A DNA stretch of 64,000 nucleotides from Anaerolineales bacterium (GTDB taxonomy: Bacteria; Chloroflexota; Anaerolineae; Anaerolineales; Villigracilaceae), in the NCBI GenBank assembly GCA_023382595.1, contig JAHDWB010000005.1, positions 117,543 through 181,542 of the forward strand, read 5' to 3'. Below the pieces are notes generated by a model. That model made no database searches, was not told the origin of the DNA, and saw nothing but the letters and a program-made list of their open reading frames with translations. Both the position numbers and the translations under genes were made by a program. Below are positions 1 through 8,302 of this stretch, one piece after another; within the stretch, counting starts at the first letter, position 1, and the number at the start of each line of letters is the position of its first letter.

Positions 1-222
1 GAAGTTGGCAAATGCGCCGATTTCTTCGTTGTGAACTTGAACAAGCTCGGCTTTGCTGGCATGCACGACCCTGTTTCTGCCATCGTCTTCGGTCAATCCG
101 TCAACGTGGATTACACCGTGGTCGGCGGGAAGTTTGTGGTGAAGGAAGGTCAACTCGCAACGGTTGACCGAGGCGTGTTGATCGAAAAGCACAACAAAGC
201 GGCAAGACGATTGCTTTCGTAA
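1..222 (+). CDS. C-terminal end of an amidohydrolase (8-oxoguanine/guanine deaminase-like), cut by window edge
   Basis: The reading frame is open from base 1 to a TAA at 220-222 and gives 73 residues. It begins EVGKCADFFVVNL and continues through LGFAGMHDPVSAIVFG and VDYTVVGGKFVVKEGQL. This is the usual tail of hydrolytic deaminases of the amidohydrolase superfamily, where the closing beta-sandwich carries a V(V/I)xGxxVVxxG strand. The HDPV and VDYTVVGG combination is most like 8-oxoguanine or guanine deaminases (SsnA/GuaD group). The metal-binding part lies outside the window. The adenine deaminase 1.6 kb downstream supports a purine role. The exact substrate is an inference. Confidence 0.6.
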   Translation, partial: EVGKCADFFVVNLNKLGFAGMHDPVSAIVFGQSVNVDYTVVGGKFVVKEGQLATVDRGVLIEKHNKAARRLLS

Positions 223-228
223 AAGATA

Positions 229-1806
229 ATGAACTATTCAAGAAGAGAAAACGCGGTCATTATTTTTCTCCCGCTGGCAGTTTACCTGCTGCTGGTCATC
301 CGCAGTGCGTGGATATCGGATGATGCGATCATCACCTTCCGGGCGGTGGAGAATTTTCTGGCAGGGTATGGCTTGGGATATAACCCGTATGTCCGCGTGC
401 AGGTTTTTACCCATCCATTGTGGATGTTCCTGATCGCGCTGGTTTATTTCGTGAGCGGTTTGTTCCTGCCCAGCGTGCCGAACGCGCTGTTTTATATCAC
501 GTTCTTCCTATCCATCCTTTTCTCTTTTCTCGCTGTTTTCCTCCTGTTGACCCGCATTTCCAAACCCGGCATTCTTTCGCTTGGTCTGGCGGCATTGACC
601 CTCGTGCTCTCCAATGGCTTTATGGATTTTTCCACCTCCGGGCTGGAGAATCCGTTGACCCATTTTTTGCTGGTGGTCTTCGTCATTGCCTTTCTGATTG
701 AGAAGCCAAACCTTTTGCTTTTGTCCCTCATCTCTTCGCTCATCATGCTCAATCGGGTGGATGCTTTCTTGATGGTCTTGCCTGCCTTGCTCTACGCTTG
801 GTGGACCTCCAGCCAGCGCAAAACAGATCTGGGAAGAATCCTGCTTGGGTTTGTTCCCATGCTTTTGTGGGAGTTGTTTTCCCTCTTCTATTTCGGCTTT
901 CTGTTCCCAAATACGGCATATGCAAAACTGAATACGGGCATCTCCAACAGCCTGCTCATCCTGCAGGGACTCGACTACTTCCTCAACGCGATCAACTGGG
1001 ATACGGTCACGATCTTTGGCATCCTGCTGGCGGGAGTCGTCTTGTATCTTGAGCCGAAAAAAAAGCAGGTTTCCTTATTCTCCGGTGTATTGTTGTATTT
1101 GATGTATATTGTTTGGATCGGCGGTGACTTTTTCGCAAGCCGTTTCTTCTCTGCGCCCCTGCTTTTGTCTGTGGCAGTTGTTTCAAGTCAACTCGCTGTG
1201 AAGCAGTTTCAATTGCTCGCCTTGGGTGTGGTGGTCTTGCTGGGCGTGTTCTCCATCCGCTCGCCGCTTTGGTCTTCGAACATGGTCGCTTATTTGCCGG
1301 AGTATCAGATCACCGATGCCAATGCCATTGCCGACCAGCGTTTGCATTATTTCGGCAACGACCGGAAGGGTCAATATAATAGTCTGGTTGAAAATGGTTT
1401 CCGTGAATATGAATGGGGTTCAACATTTGCAGGAGATCAATGGCGTTTTACCGGCTTTGAAGATGCCTATATTGCAGAGGCGCTTGGCAAACCCGGCTAC
1501 AGCAAAGGTCCAAATATATACGTGATCGATTACTATGCCCTGTCCGATCATTTGTTGGCGCGTTTGCCGGTCTCGGAATGGGAAATTGGACACTTCCGCC
1601 GTGACCTGCCTGAAGGGTATCTTGAAACATTGCAAACCGGTGAGAACCAGATCGCCGACCCGGACCTTGCACTGTATTATGAGAAATTGCATGTTGTCGT
1701 TACGAGTCCGTTGAGCGATTGGGATCGTATTTCTGAGATCTGGAAGCTCAACACTGGTCAATATGACTATTTGTTGGAACGATATAATCAGCGCAATCCA
1801 CATTGA
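229..1806 (+). CDS. Polytopic membrane protein, GT-C glycosyltransferase-like
   Basis: This 525-residue protein has about ten hydrophobic helices in its first 350 residues and a soluble C-terminal part of about 170 residues. Near the N-terminus an acidic pair (SDDAI, about residues 30-34) sits in the first external loop, followed by RAVENFLAGYGL and a THPLW stretch. That is the layout of GT-C enzymes (ArnT/PMT-like), which move a sugar from a lipid-phosphate donor to an acceptor outside the membrane. The gene starts 6 nt after the deaminase stop, so it is probably co-transcribed, although the functions seem unrelated. Its acceptor cannot be read from the sequence. Confidence 0.55.
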   Translation: MNYSRRENAVIIFLPLAVYLLLVIRSAWISDDAIITFRAVENFLAGYGLGYNPYVRVQVFTHPLWMFLIALVYFVSGLFLPSVPNALFYITFFLSILFSFLAVFLLLTRISKPGILSLGLAALTLVLSNGFMDFSTSGLENPLTHFLLVVFVIAFLIEKPNLLLLSLISSLIMLNRVDAFLMVLPALLYAWWTSSQRKTDLGRILLGFVPMLLWELFSLFYFGFLFPNTAYAKLNTGISNSLLILQGLDYFLNAINWDTVTIFGILLAGVVLYLEPKKKQVSLFSGVLLYLMYIVWIGGDFFASRFFSAPLLLSVAVVSSQLAVKQFQLLALGVVVLLGVFSIRSPLWSSNMVAYLPEYQITDANAIADQRLHYFGNDRKGQYNSLVENGFREYEWGSTFAGDQWRFTGFEDAYIAEALGKPGYSKGPNIYVIDYYALSDHLLARLPVSEWEIGHFRRDLPEGYLETLQTGENQIADPDLALYYEKLHVVVTSPLSDWDRISEIWKLNTGQYDYLLERYNQRNPH

Positions 1807-1823
1807 TTTGTTTGGAGATATTT

Positions 1824-3620
1824 ATGACATCATCCACAAAACTGACTACTGCCCTCATCGACGTTTCCATGGGGCGCGCATACGCCGACCTCGTCATTCG
1901 CGGTGGGAGATGGGTGAGCGTGCAGTCGGGCGAGATCATCCAAAATACGGATGTGGCTGTGGTGCAGGGACGCATTGCCTTTGTCGGGCATGATGCCAGC
2001 CACACCATTGGCAAGAAAACGAAGGTGATTGAAGCGAACGGGCGCTATCTCGTCCCCGGTTTACTGGACGCGCACATGCATGTTGAGTCGGGCATGGTCA
2101 CAGTGACGGAATTCGTCCGTGCGGTGGCGGTGCGCGGCACAACGGGCATGTTCATCGATCCGCATGAGATCGCGAATGTCTTCGGTCTCAAAGGCGTGAA
2201 ATTGATGGTGGACGAGGCGCAGAAACAGCCCGTTCACGTCTGGGTGCAGATGCCCTCATGTGTTCCGTCCGCGCCGGGGTTGGAGACGCCCGGTTCGTCC
2301 ATCGGTCCGAAGGAAGTTGCCGAAGCAATGAAGTGGAAGGGCATCATCGGTTTGGGTGAAATGATGAACTTCCCCGGCGTGTTCATGGGCGATAAAAAGA
2401 TGATCGATGAAATGTCCGCGACACGCGCGGCAGGCAAGGTGATCGGCGGGCATTACGCCTCGCCCGATCTCGGACTGCCGTTTCATGGGTATGTGGCGGG
2501 CGGGGCGGAGGACGACCACGAAGGCACGCGGTTGGATGATGCGATTGCGCGTGTGCGTCAGGGCATGAAGGCGATGCTGCGCTACGGCTCGGCGTGGTTC
2601 GACGTTGCCGCACAGGTCAAAGCCATCACTGAAAAGAAACTGGATTCGCGCCGCTTCATCTTGTGTACGGATGATTCTCATGCCGAAACTTTGACTCAAG
2701 AGGGGCATATGGACCGCGTCCTGCGGCATGCCATCAGCGAAGGCTTGAACCCGATGACCGCCATCCAGATGATGACCATCAACACGGCGGAGCATTTCGG
2801 TCTCACGAGAGAGATGGGCATGATCGCGCCCGGTCGCTGGGCGGATGTGGTGCTCGTGGAAGACTTGATGAATTTCAAAGCGGATATGGTCATTGCGAAG
2901 GGGCAGGTCATCGCAGAGAAGGGCGAATGGCAGGTCAAACTGCCGGTGGTGAAATACCCCAAGTGGGTCACCAACTCCATTCATTTGAAGAAAAAACTCA
3001 CAGCCGAGGATTTTGTCCTTCGGACAAGGGCAGACGACGGGGCGGAGATCGATGCGAATGTCATCGGGGTGATCGAGAATCAAGCGCCGACCCGTCATCT
3101 TAAGTTGAAGGTCAAAGCCGGGAAGGGCGAAGTCAAGGCGGATATGAAACGCGACATTGCGAAGATCGCGCTGGTGGAACGCCATCGCGCGACGGGCAAG
3201 GTCGTGGTCGGTTTGGTGAAGGGATTTGAATTTACGCGCAAATGCGCCATCGGCTCGACGGTTGCGCACGACAGCCATCACATGATCGTGGTCGGCACGG
3301 ATGATGAAAACATGGCAATTGCCGCGAATGAATTGGCGAAGTGCGGCGGCGGTCAGGTGGTGGTGCTGGATGGCAAAGTCGTTGGGCTGGTGGAATTCCC
3401 GATCGCGGGGCTGATGTCCAACGAACGCGCGGATATTGTGGCAAAGAAAGCTGGCACGGTTTTGGAAGGCTTCAAGATGTGCGGCAGCGAGTTGAATAAT
3501 CCCAATATGCAGTTGAGTTTGCTGGCGCTGGTGGTCATCCCGGAATTGCGTATTTCGGACAAGGGGCTTGTGGATGTGACGCGGTTCGATTTCATCCCGG
3601 TGCTGGAAGATCAAGGATAA
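1824..3620 (+). CDS. ade: Adenine deaminase
   Basis: The 598-residue product is full length for the Ade family, which converts adenine to hypoxanthine plus ammonia in the cytoplasm. The N-terminal sandwich (about 10-75) leads into the metal motif HMHVESG, then FIDPHEIANV, GEMMNFPGVF with a metal-ligand glutamate, GHYASPDLGLPF, and CTDDSHAETL with the catalytic aspartate. The C-terminal domain (about 400-598) is the typical Ade extension, including KCAIGSTVAHDSHH. I chose the ATG at 1824 because GGAGA lies 9 nt upstream; an ATG at 1803 has no ribosome site and adds a tail the family lacks. It starts the purine block and leads into a GntR regulator gene. Confidence 0.93.
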   Translation: MTSSTKLTTALIDVSMGRAYADLVIRGGRWVSVQSGEIIQNTDVAVVQGRIAFVGHDASHTIGKKTKVIEANGRYLVPGLLDAHMHVESGMVTVTEFVRAVAVRGTTGMFIDPHEIANVFGLKGVKLMVDEAQKQPVHVWVQMPSCVPSAPGLETPGSSIGPKEVAEAMKWKGIIGLGEMMNFPGVFMGDKKMIDEMSATRAAGKVIGGHYASPDLGLPFHGYVAGGAEDDHEGTRLDDAIARVRQGMKAMLRYGSAWFDVAAQVKAITEKKLDSRRFILCTDDSHAETLTQEGHMDRVLRHAISEGLNPMTAIQMMTINTAEHFGLTREMGMIAPGRWADVVLVEDLMNFKADMVIAKGQVIAEKGEWQVKLPVVKYPKWVTNSIHLKKKLTAEDFVLRTRADDGAEIDANVIGVIENQAPTRHLKLKVKAGKGEVKADMKRDIAKIALVERHRATGKVVVGLVKGFEFTRKCAIGSTVAHDSHHMIVVGTDDENMAIAANELAKCGGGQVVVLDGKVVGLVEFPIAGLMSNERADIVAKKAGTVLEGFKMCGSELNNPNMQLSLLALVVIPELRISDKGLVDVTRFDFIPVLEDQG

Positions 3621-3656
3621 CCGCATGGCGTTCTGCGGAAAAAAGTGAGAATCGAC

Positions 3657-4373
3657 ATGGCTAATTTTCCATTCCAACGTTTGCAGGGTGACCTTGCAAA
3701 AATTATTAACACAGCGCCGGCGGGACAGCGGCTTCCATCCGAGCCTGACCTTGCAAAGCAGCTCGGTGTTTCACGCGCCACTCTGCGCGAAGCAATGCGC
3801 TCGTTCGAAACACAGGGTTTGATCCGCAGGCGTCAGGGGTCCGGTACATTCGTGGTTGGCAAAATGCAGGCACTCGATAGTGGATTGGAAGTGCTCGAAA
3901 GCCTCGAAACCATCGCGAAGCGTATGGGCTTGGAGGTGTCTGTCAGCGACCTGAACATCGAAACGATTTCTGCGGATGCCGAGCTCGCGGCGAATTTGAA
4001 CGTCCCGGTGGATGAGGAACTGACCCGCGTGCGCCGCGTCATCCGCACGGACAACAGACCTGTGGCATATCTGGTGGATATCCTGCCTGTGGATATCCTG
4101 CGCACGGACGACCTGCCGTCCAATTTCAACGGCTCGGTACTGGACCTTTTGCTTGAACGCGGCGACCCGTTGACCACCTCCCGTGCGAACGTCAGCGCGA
4201 TCGGCGCCTCGGCGGATGTGGCGAAGCCGCTGGAGATCCAGCGCGACGATGTGTTGTTGCATTTCAACTCCCAATTGTTCGATTCGAACGGCAGGCTTGT
4301 GGATTATTCGTTGAGCTATTTTATTCCGGGCTATTTCAACTTCCACGTGGTACGACGCGTTGGAGGAAGTTGA
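3657..4373 (+). CDS. GntR-family transcriptional regulator, HutC type (UTRA domain)
   Basis: The protein of 238 residues has an N-terminal winged helix with SEPDLAKQLGVSRATLREAM as recognition region and RRRQGSGTFV as wing. A UTRA ligand-binding domain (about 85-235) follows, with LTRVRRVIRTDNRPVAYLVD and VDYSLSYFIPGYF. HutC-type regulators bind a pathway metabolite and release palindromic GTnTAnAC-type operators. Lying between adenine deaminase and the ygeY homologue, it probably responds to a purine-derived compound (inference). A GTG at 3645 in the same frame is an alternative start; neither start has a strong ribosome site. Confidence 0.85.
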   Translation: MANFPFQRLQGDLAKIINTAPAGQRLPSEPDLAKQLGVSRATLREAMRSFETQGLIRRRQGSGTFVVGKMQALDSGLEVLESLETIAKRMGLEVSVSDLNIETISADAELAANLNVPVDEELTRVRRVIRTDNRPVAYLVDILPVDILRTDDLPSNFNGSVLDLLLERGDPLTTSRANVSAIGASADVAKPLEIQRDDVLLHFNSQLFDSNGRLVDYSLSYFIPGYFNFHVVRRVGGS

Positions 4374-4436
4374 CTGTAAGCGCAAAATAAAACTTGGCGG
4401 ACTCAATAACCGCCTCATGATTGATTAGGAGAAACC

Positions 4437-5636
4437 ATGACAGATAAAACGCAAGAGATCCAAAAGCGCGTGGAAGCGGCGCGCGAAGACATCATCAAGT
4501 TCATGCGGGAGATCGTTGCGATCCCTTCCATGGAATCGCAGATCGGGGCGGTTGGCGAGCGCATTCAAGCGGAAATGAAAAAGCTTGGCTATGATGAGAT
4601 CCGCTTCGACAAGATGGGCAACACCATCGGGCGTATCGGTAACGGCGAGAAAGTGATCGTATTCGACTCGCACATTGATACGGTCGGCATCGGTGATCCC
4701 GCTTCTTGGGAATGGGATCCGTTCGTTGGCAAGGTGGAGAATGGCGTTCTCTATGCGCGCGGTGCATGTGATGAAAAGAACAGCACGCCCGGCATGATTT
4801 ATGGGCTTGCGATCGCGCGGGACCTCGGTCTGCTCGACGGCTGGACCGCTTACTACTTCGGCAACATGGAAGAATGGTGTGATGGGATCGCTCCGAACAC
4901 CTTTGTGGAAGTAGACCCGAAGATCAAGCCCGATTTTGTTGTCATCGGCGAGCCGACCAGGATGCTGGTGTATCGTGGTCATAAAGGACGCCTTGAAATG
5001 AAAGTGACTGCCAAGGGCAAGTCTGCTCATGCGGCGAGCAACCATCTTGGTGATAACGCCATTTACAAACTTCTGCCTGTCATTGCAGGCATCCGCGATC
5101 TGGAGCCGAAACTGGGCGACCATGAATTTCTCGGTCATGGCAAGATCACGGTCAGTGATATGCATGTCAAGACACCGTCCATCAATGCCGTTCCGGATGA
5201 AGCCATCATCTACATTGACCGCCGTATGACCTTCGGAGAGACGAAGGAAGCGGTTAAGAAGCAGATCGAAGAATTGATCCCCGCCGAATTCAAGGATACG
5301 GTCAAACTGGAAGAATTGTTCTATGATGAACCTTCCTACACGGGCTTTGTCTTCCCTGTGGATAAATATTTCCCCGCATGGGCGTACGAAGAAACCCACC
5401 CGTTGGTGCAGGCTGGACAGGAAGCACGCAAGTTGATCGGTCTGCCTGATGCGCCGAGCGGCAAGTGGAATTTCTCGACGAACGGCATCTACTGGGCTGG
5501 CAAGGCTGGGATTCCCTCCATCGGCTTTGGTCCCGGTGATGAAGAGACCGCGCACACCGTCAACGACAGTGTATCGCTGGATGACATGGTAAAGGCAACG
5601 GAGTTCTACGCGATACTGCCCAGCTTGATCAAATGA
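4437..5636 (+). CDS. ygeY: YgeY-type M20 metallohydrolase
   Basis: This 399-residue enzyme belongs to the M20 family of dinuclear zinc hydrolases. Visible metal and catalytic positions are H79xD81 in FDSHIDTVG, D112 in RGACDEKNS, E145/E146 in NMEEWCDG and a late histidine in EETAHTVND. The ACDEKNS and EEWCDG forms are typical of the YgeY branch rather than of ArgE or DapE. In gut bacteria YgeY belongs to the anaerobic purine pathway, where it is thought to act on a ureido compound; that role here is inferred from the ygeW and carbamate kinase neighbours. A strong TAGGAGAAACC precedes the ATG. The stop overlaps the next start (ATGA). Confidence 0.85.
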   Translation: MTDKTQEIQKRVEAAREDIIKFMREIVAIPSMESQIGAVGERIQAEMKKLGYDEIRFDKMGNTIGRIGNGEKVIVFDSHIDTVGIGDPASWEWDPFVGKVENGVLYARGACDEKNSTPGMIYGLAIARDLGLLDGWTAYYFGNMEEWCDGIAPNTFVEVDPKIKPDFVVIGEPTRMLVYRGHKGRLEMKVTAKGKSAHAASNHLGDNAIYKLLPVIAGIRDLEPKLGDHEFLGHGKITVSDMHVKTPSINAVPDEAIIYIDRRMTFGETKEAVKKQIEELIPAEFKDTVKLEELFYDEPSYTGFVFPVDKYFPAWAYEETHPLVQAGQEARKLIGLPDAPSGKWNFSTNGIYWAGKAGIPSIGFGPGDEETAHTVNDSVSLDDMVKATEFYAILPSLIK

Positions 5637-6157
5637 AGATCCTTGAAGTGAGACGCCACTCCATCCGCCAGCCGGGCGGCGATCACCTGAACCAAAAAGG
5701 CGTGTCGTTGGCACGCAGGGTTGGGCAGGGCATCGGTCCGTTCGATTTTGTTGGAACGTCCACGCTTCCGCGCGCCTTTGAGACCGCCATTGCGATGGGA
5801 TTTGCAGTGACGGAGCAGAACGAATTGATGAACACCTATGGCGGTAAGGTGGAACGCGAAGCTCCCTGGCCCCTGCCGTTCCATCACTACTCGGTGATCG
5901 TCAGGCAGGGCGGCGCGGCGGCGAAGTACGCCAACCAACTCGCAGATTATTACACCCGTGTTGTGGATGGTCTTGCGGAAGGCGGCTCTGCGCTGATGGT
6001 CAACCATGGCGGCGTGGTGGAACTGGGTGTGATCGCCTGCCTGCCCGATGCGGATTTTTCTGCATGGGGTGAAGCTGTGGATTACTGCGAGGGCGCGCGT
6101 CTATTCTGGGATGATGGTCGATTTATGCGCGGCGAGCCGTTGCGTATTTCCAAGTAA
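5633..6157 (+). CDS. Histidine-phosphatase-fold protein in the purine operon
   Basis: The 174-residue protein begins MKILEVRRHSIR, an altered RHG motif of the phosphoglycerate-mutase/acid-phosphatase fold, and has the second histidine in MVNHGGVVELG (about residue 125). TSTLPRAFETA fits the usual substrate-phosphate arginine region. The third residue of the usual RHG is serine here, so activity is uncertain. Its start overlaps the ygeY stop by 4 nt, so translation is likely coupled. No substrate can be assigned; a phosphorylated intermediate or nucleotide is a reasonable guess given the operon. Confidence 0.7.
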   Translation: MKILEVRRHSIRQPGGDHLNQKGVSLARRVGQGIGPFDFVGTSTLPRAFETAIAMGFAVTEQNELMNTYGGKVEREAPWPLPFHHYSVIVRQGGAAAKYANQLADYYTRVVDGLAEGGSALMVNHGGVVELGVIACLPDADFSAWGEAVDYCEGARLFWDDGRFMRGEPLRISK

Positions 6158-6216
6158 AAAAATATTAAGAAGTGTGTCAATTTTCATAAAGACTACAAAA
6201 CAAGGAGATTTATAAA

Positions 6217-7206
6217 ATGCAAACCAATTTTCGCGGCCGAGATTTCATCGGCGACCTCGACTTCACAAAAGAGGAAGTCGAAACCGTTCTGGATGTGGCT
6301 TGGGATCTGAAGCGCAAACGCGCGCTCGGCGAACCGCATCCCTACCTGCGCGACAAAGTTCTCGCGATGCTGTTCTTCTTCTCATCCACCCGCACGCGCG
6401 GATCGTTCGAAGCCGGCATGGCGCAACTCGGCGGACATGGCGCATTCATTGACAGCAATACCACCCAGATATCCCATGGCGACACCCCTGTCGAGATTGG
6501 TGAGATCTTCGGGCGCTATTTCGATGGCATCGCCATCCGCCATTGCGATTACGGCGACGGCAACAAATACCTGAATGACGTTGCAAAATCCAGCCGCGCG
6601 CCCGTCCTGAATATGCAATGCGATGTATATCATCCATTCCAGTGCCTTGCGGACTTAATGACCATCATGGAGAAAAAAGGACGCGACCTCCGCAAGAAGA
6701 AGATCGTCGTTTCGTGGGCGTACGCCGCCTCCTATCTTAAACCGATATCTGTTCCCCAGTCCCTGATCCTCCAGATGCCCCGCTTCGGTATGGATGTGAC
6801 GCTTGCCTATCCCCCTGAATTTCCTCTCATGCCTGATATTGTCGAGCAGGCGAAGGAACAGGCGAAGATCGCGGGTACAAATTTTGAGATCATTGACTCC
6901 AAGGATGGCATGACCGAAGCCTGCAAAGACGCAGATGTGATCTATGCCAAATCCTGGGGTCCGCTATTGACTACCACCGACAAGGCGGAAGGCAAGAAAC
7001 TCCAGGATATGTACAAGGACTGGATCATGGACGATGCCAAACTCAAGGCTGCCAACGAAGGCGCGATCTACATGCATCCGCTTCCCGCCGACCGCGACAT
7101 CGAAGTTACCAGCGGCGTGCTGGATGGTCCCCAGTCTGTGGTCTTTGACGAAGCCGAAAACCGTCTGCATGCGCAGAAAGCGGTCATGGCGTTGACAATG
7201 TCATAA
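6217..7206 (+). CDS. ygeW: YgeW-type knotted carbamoyltransferase
   Basis: The product (329 residues) is an aspartate/ornithine-carbamoyltransferase-family enzyme. The carbamoyl-phosphate loop S57-T-R-T-R61 and H139-P-F-Q142 are intact, and HPLPADRD is the C-terminal signature. The SWAYAASYLKPISVPQSLIL and FGMDVTLAYPPEF segments resemble YgeW rather than ArgF or PyrB. It is about 65 residues shorter than E. coli YgeW. With carbamate kinase directly downstream, it probably works in the catabolic direction, making carbamoyl phosphate from a ureido substrate (inference). An AAGGAGA site lies upstream of the ATG. A 34-bp palindrome follows the gene. Confidence 0.85.
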   Translation: MQTNFRGRDFIGDLDFTKEEVETVLDVAWDLKRKRALGEPHPYLRDKVLAMLFFFSSTRTRGSFEAGMAQLGGHGAFIDSNTTQISHGDTPVEIGEIFGRYFDGIAIRHCDYGDGNKYLNDVAKSSRAPVLNMQCDVYHPFQCLADLMTIMEKKGRDLRKKKIVVSWAYAASYLKPISVPQSLILQMPRFGMDVTLAYPPEFPLMPDIVEQAKEQAKIAGTNFEIIDSKDGMTEACKDADVIYAKSWGPLLTTTDKAEGKKLQDMYKDWIMDDAKLKAANEGAIYMHPLPADRDIEVTSGVLDGPQSVVFDEAENRLHAQKAVMALTMS

Positions 7207-7226
7207 CCTGTAATTGCACACGAACA

Positions 7227-7260
7227 GCGGAGTAATCCCTGCATGCAGGGATTACTCCGC
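7227..7260. repeat. Perfect 34-bp palindrome between ygeW and carbamate kinase
   Basis: Two 17-base arms meet with no spacer, centred on CTGCATGCAG; the left arm starts GCGGAGTAATCCCTGCA. It lies 20 nt after the ygeW stop and 26 nt before the carbamate kinase start. No T-run follows (AACTGCAAAG), so it is not a standard terminator. It could be a very stable mRNA hairpin that sets relative expression of the two genes, or a binding site for a dimeric protein. Confidence 0.85.
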
Positions 7261-7286
7261 AACTGCAAAGACTTTTAGGAGAACCT

Positions 7287-8240
7287 ATGACGAACAAACT
7301 TGCTGTCATCGCCATTGGCGGAAACTCCCTGATCAAGGATGACAAGAACGTAACGGTGGAAAGCCAAATGGAAGCCCTGCGCGAAACTGCCGAACATCTC
7401 GCGGATATGATCGAAGCGGGCTGGGACTTGGCAATTGGTCACGGCAACGGTCCGCAGGTCGGTTTCATCCTGCGCCGCTCGGAGATCGCTGCAAAGGTGG
7501 AGGGAATGCACGAGATCCCGCTGGATGTCTGTGGCGCGGATTCGCAAGGCGCGATCGGCTACGAATTGCAGCAGGCGCTGCGGAATGAATTTCTTCGGCG
7601 CGGCATCGACAAGAAAGCCTGTACGGTCATCACCCAGGTCCGTGTGGATCAGAGCGATCCCGCCTTCCAAAAACCCACCAAGCCGATCGGCTCTTTCATG
7701 GACGAGGCGGAAGCCAGACGCCGTGAAAAGGAGATGAACTGGTCTGTGGTCGAGGATGCAGGCAGGGGCTGGAGAAGAGTCGTCGCGTCTCCGCTGCCGA
7801 TGGAGATCATCGAGTTTGATTCGGTCAAGGTGTTGTTGGATGCCGGGCACATCGTCATCACTGTTGGCGGCGGCGGCATCCCTGTTGTCGACCGTGGCGA
7901 CGGCGTGCTTTCTGGAACCGCCGCGGTGATCGACAAGGATTTCGCATCGTCGCTTCTGGCGCAAGCCATTCAAGCGGATATGTTCCTGATCGCTACTGCG
8001 GTCGAAAAGGTTGCGATCAACTTTGGCAAACCCGAACAGAAATGGCTCGATAAAATGACTCTCGCGGAAGCGAAAGCCTATTTGGACGAAGGCATCCATT
8101 TTGCAAAGGGTTCCATGGCGCCGAAGATACAAGCCGCGGTCTGGTATTTGGAAAATGGCGGCAAGCAGGCGCTGATCACCAACCCTGAAAATATTGGACG
8201 CGCCTTGAAAGGTGAGACCGGGACCTGGATCGTCGCATAA
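7287..8240 (+). CDS. arcC: Carbamate kinase
   Basis: This 317-residue protein is full length for carbamate kinase, which converts carbamoyl phosphate plus ADP to ATP, CO2 and ammonia. Family motifs are AIGGNSL at residues 7-13, GHGNGPQVG near 52-60, ITVGGGGIPV near 193 and GTAAVIDKDFAS near 211. It carries the energy-conserving step of arginine, agmatine, allantoin and ureido-compound fermentation. No arginine deiminase is in view, so the carbamoyl phosphate most likely comes from the YgeW homologue. TTAGGAGAACC precedes the ATG. A terminator-like hairpin follows. Confidence 0.95.
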   Translation: MTNKLAVIAIGGNSLIKDDKNVTVESQMEALRETAEHLADMIEAGWDLAIGHGNGPQVGFILRRSEIAAKVEGMHEIPLDVCGADSQGAIGYELQQALRNEFLRRGIDKKACTVITQVRVDQSDPAFQKPTKPIGSFMDEAEARRREKEMNWSVVEDAGRGWRRVVASPLPMEIIEFDSVKVLLDAGHIVITVGGGGIPVVDRGDGVLSGTAAVIDKDFASSLLAQAIQADMFLIATAVEKVAINFGKPEQKWLDKMTLAEAKAYLDEGIHFAKGSMAPKIQAAVWYLENGGKQALITNPENIGRALKGETGTWIVA

Positions 8241-8251
8241 CTTTGATATAA

Positions 8252-8299
8252 GCCGCCGCCCATCTCCAGCCATGTTGGGCGGCGTTGTAATTTTCAAAA
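8252..8299 (+). terminator. Intrinsic terminator after carbamate kinase
   Basis: An 8-bp G+C stem CGCCGCCC (8254-8261) and GGGCGGCG (8277-8284) closes a 15-nt loop and is followed by TTGTAATTTTC. It lies 12 nt after the arcC stop and probably ends the ygeY-ygeW-arcC transcript before the unrelated membrane protein gene. Confidence 0.65.
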
Positions 8300-8302
8300 T
8301 CG

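Noticed and set aside
1801..1823. Purine riboswitch before adenine deaminase
   Set aside because: The gap is under 20 bases after the previous gene, too short for an aptamer.
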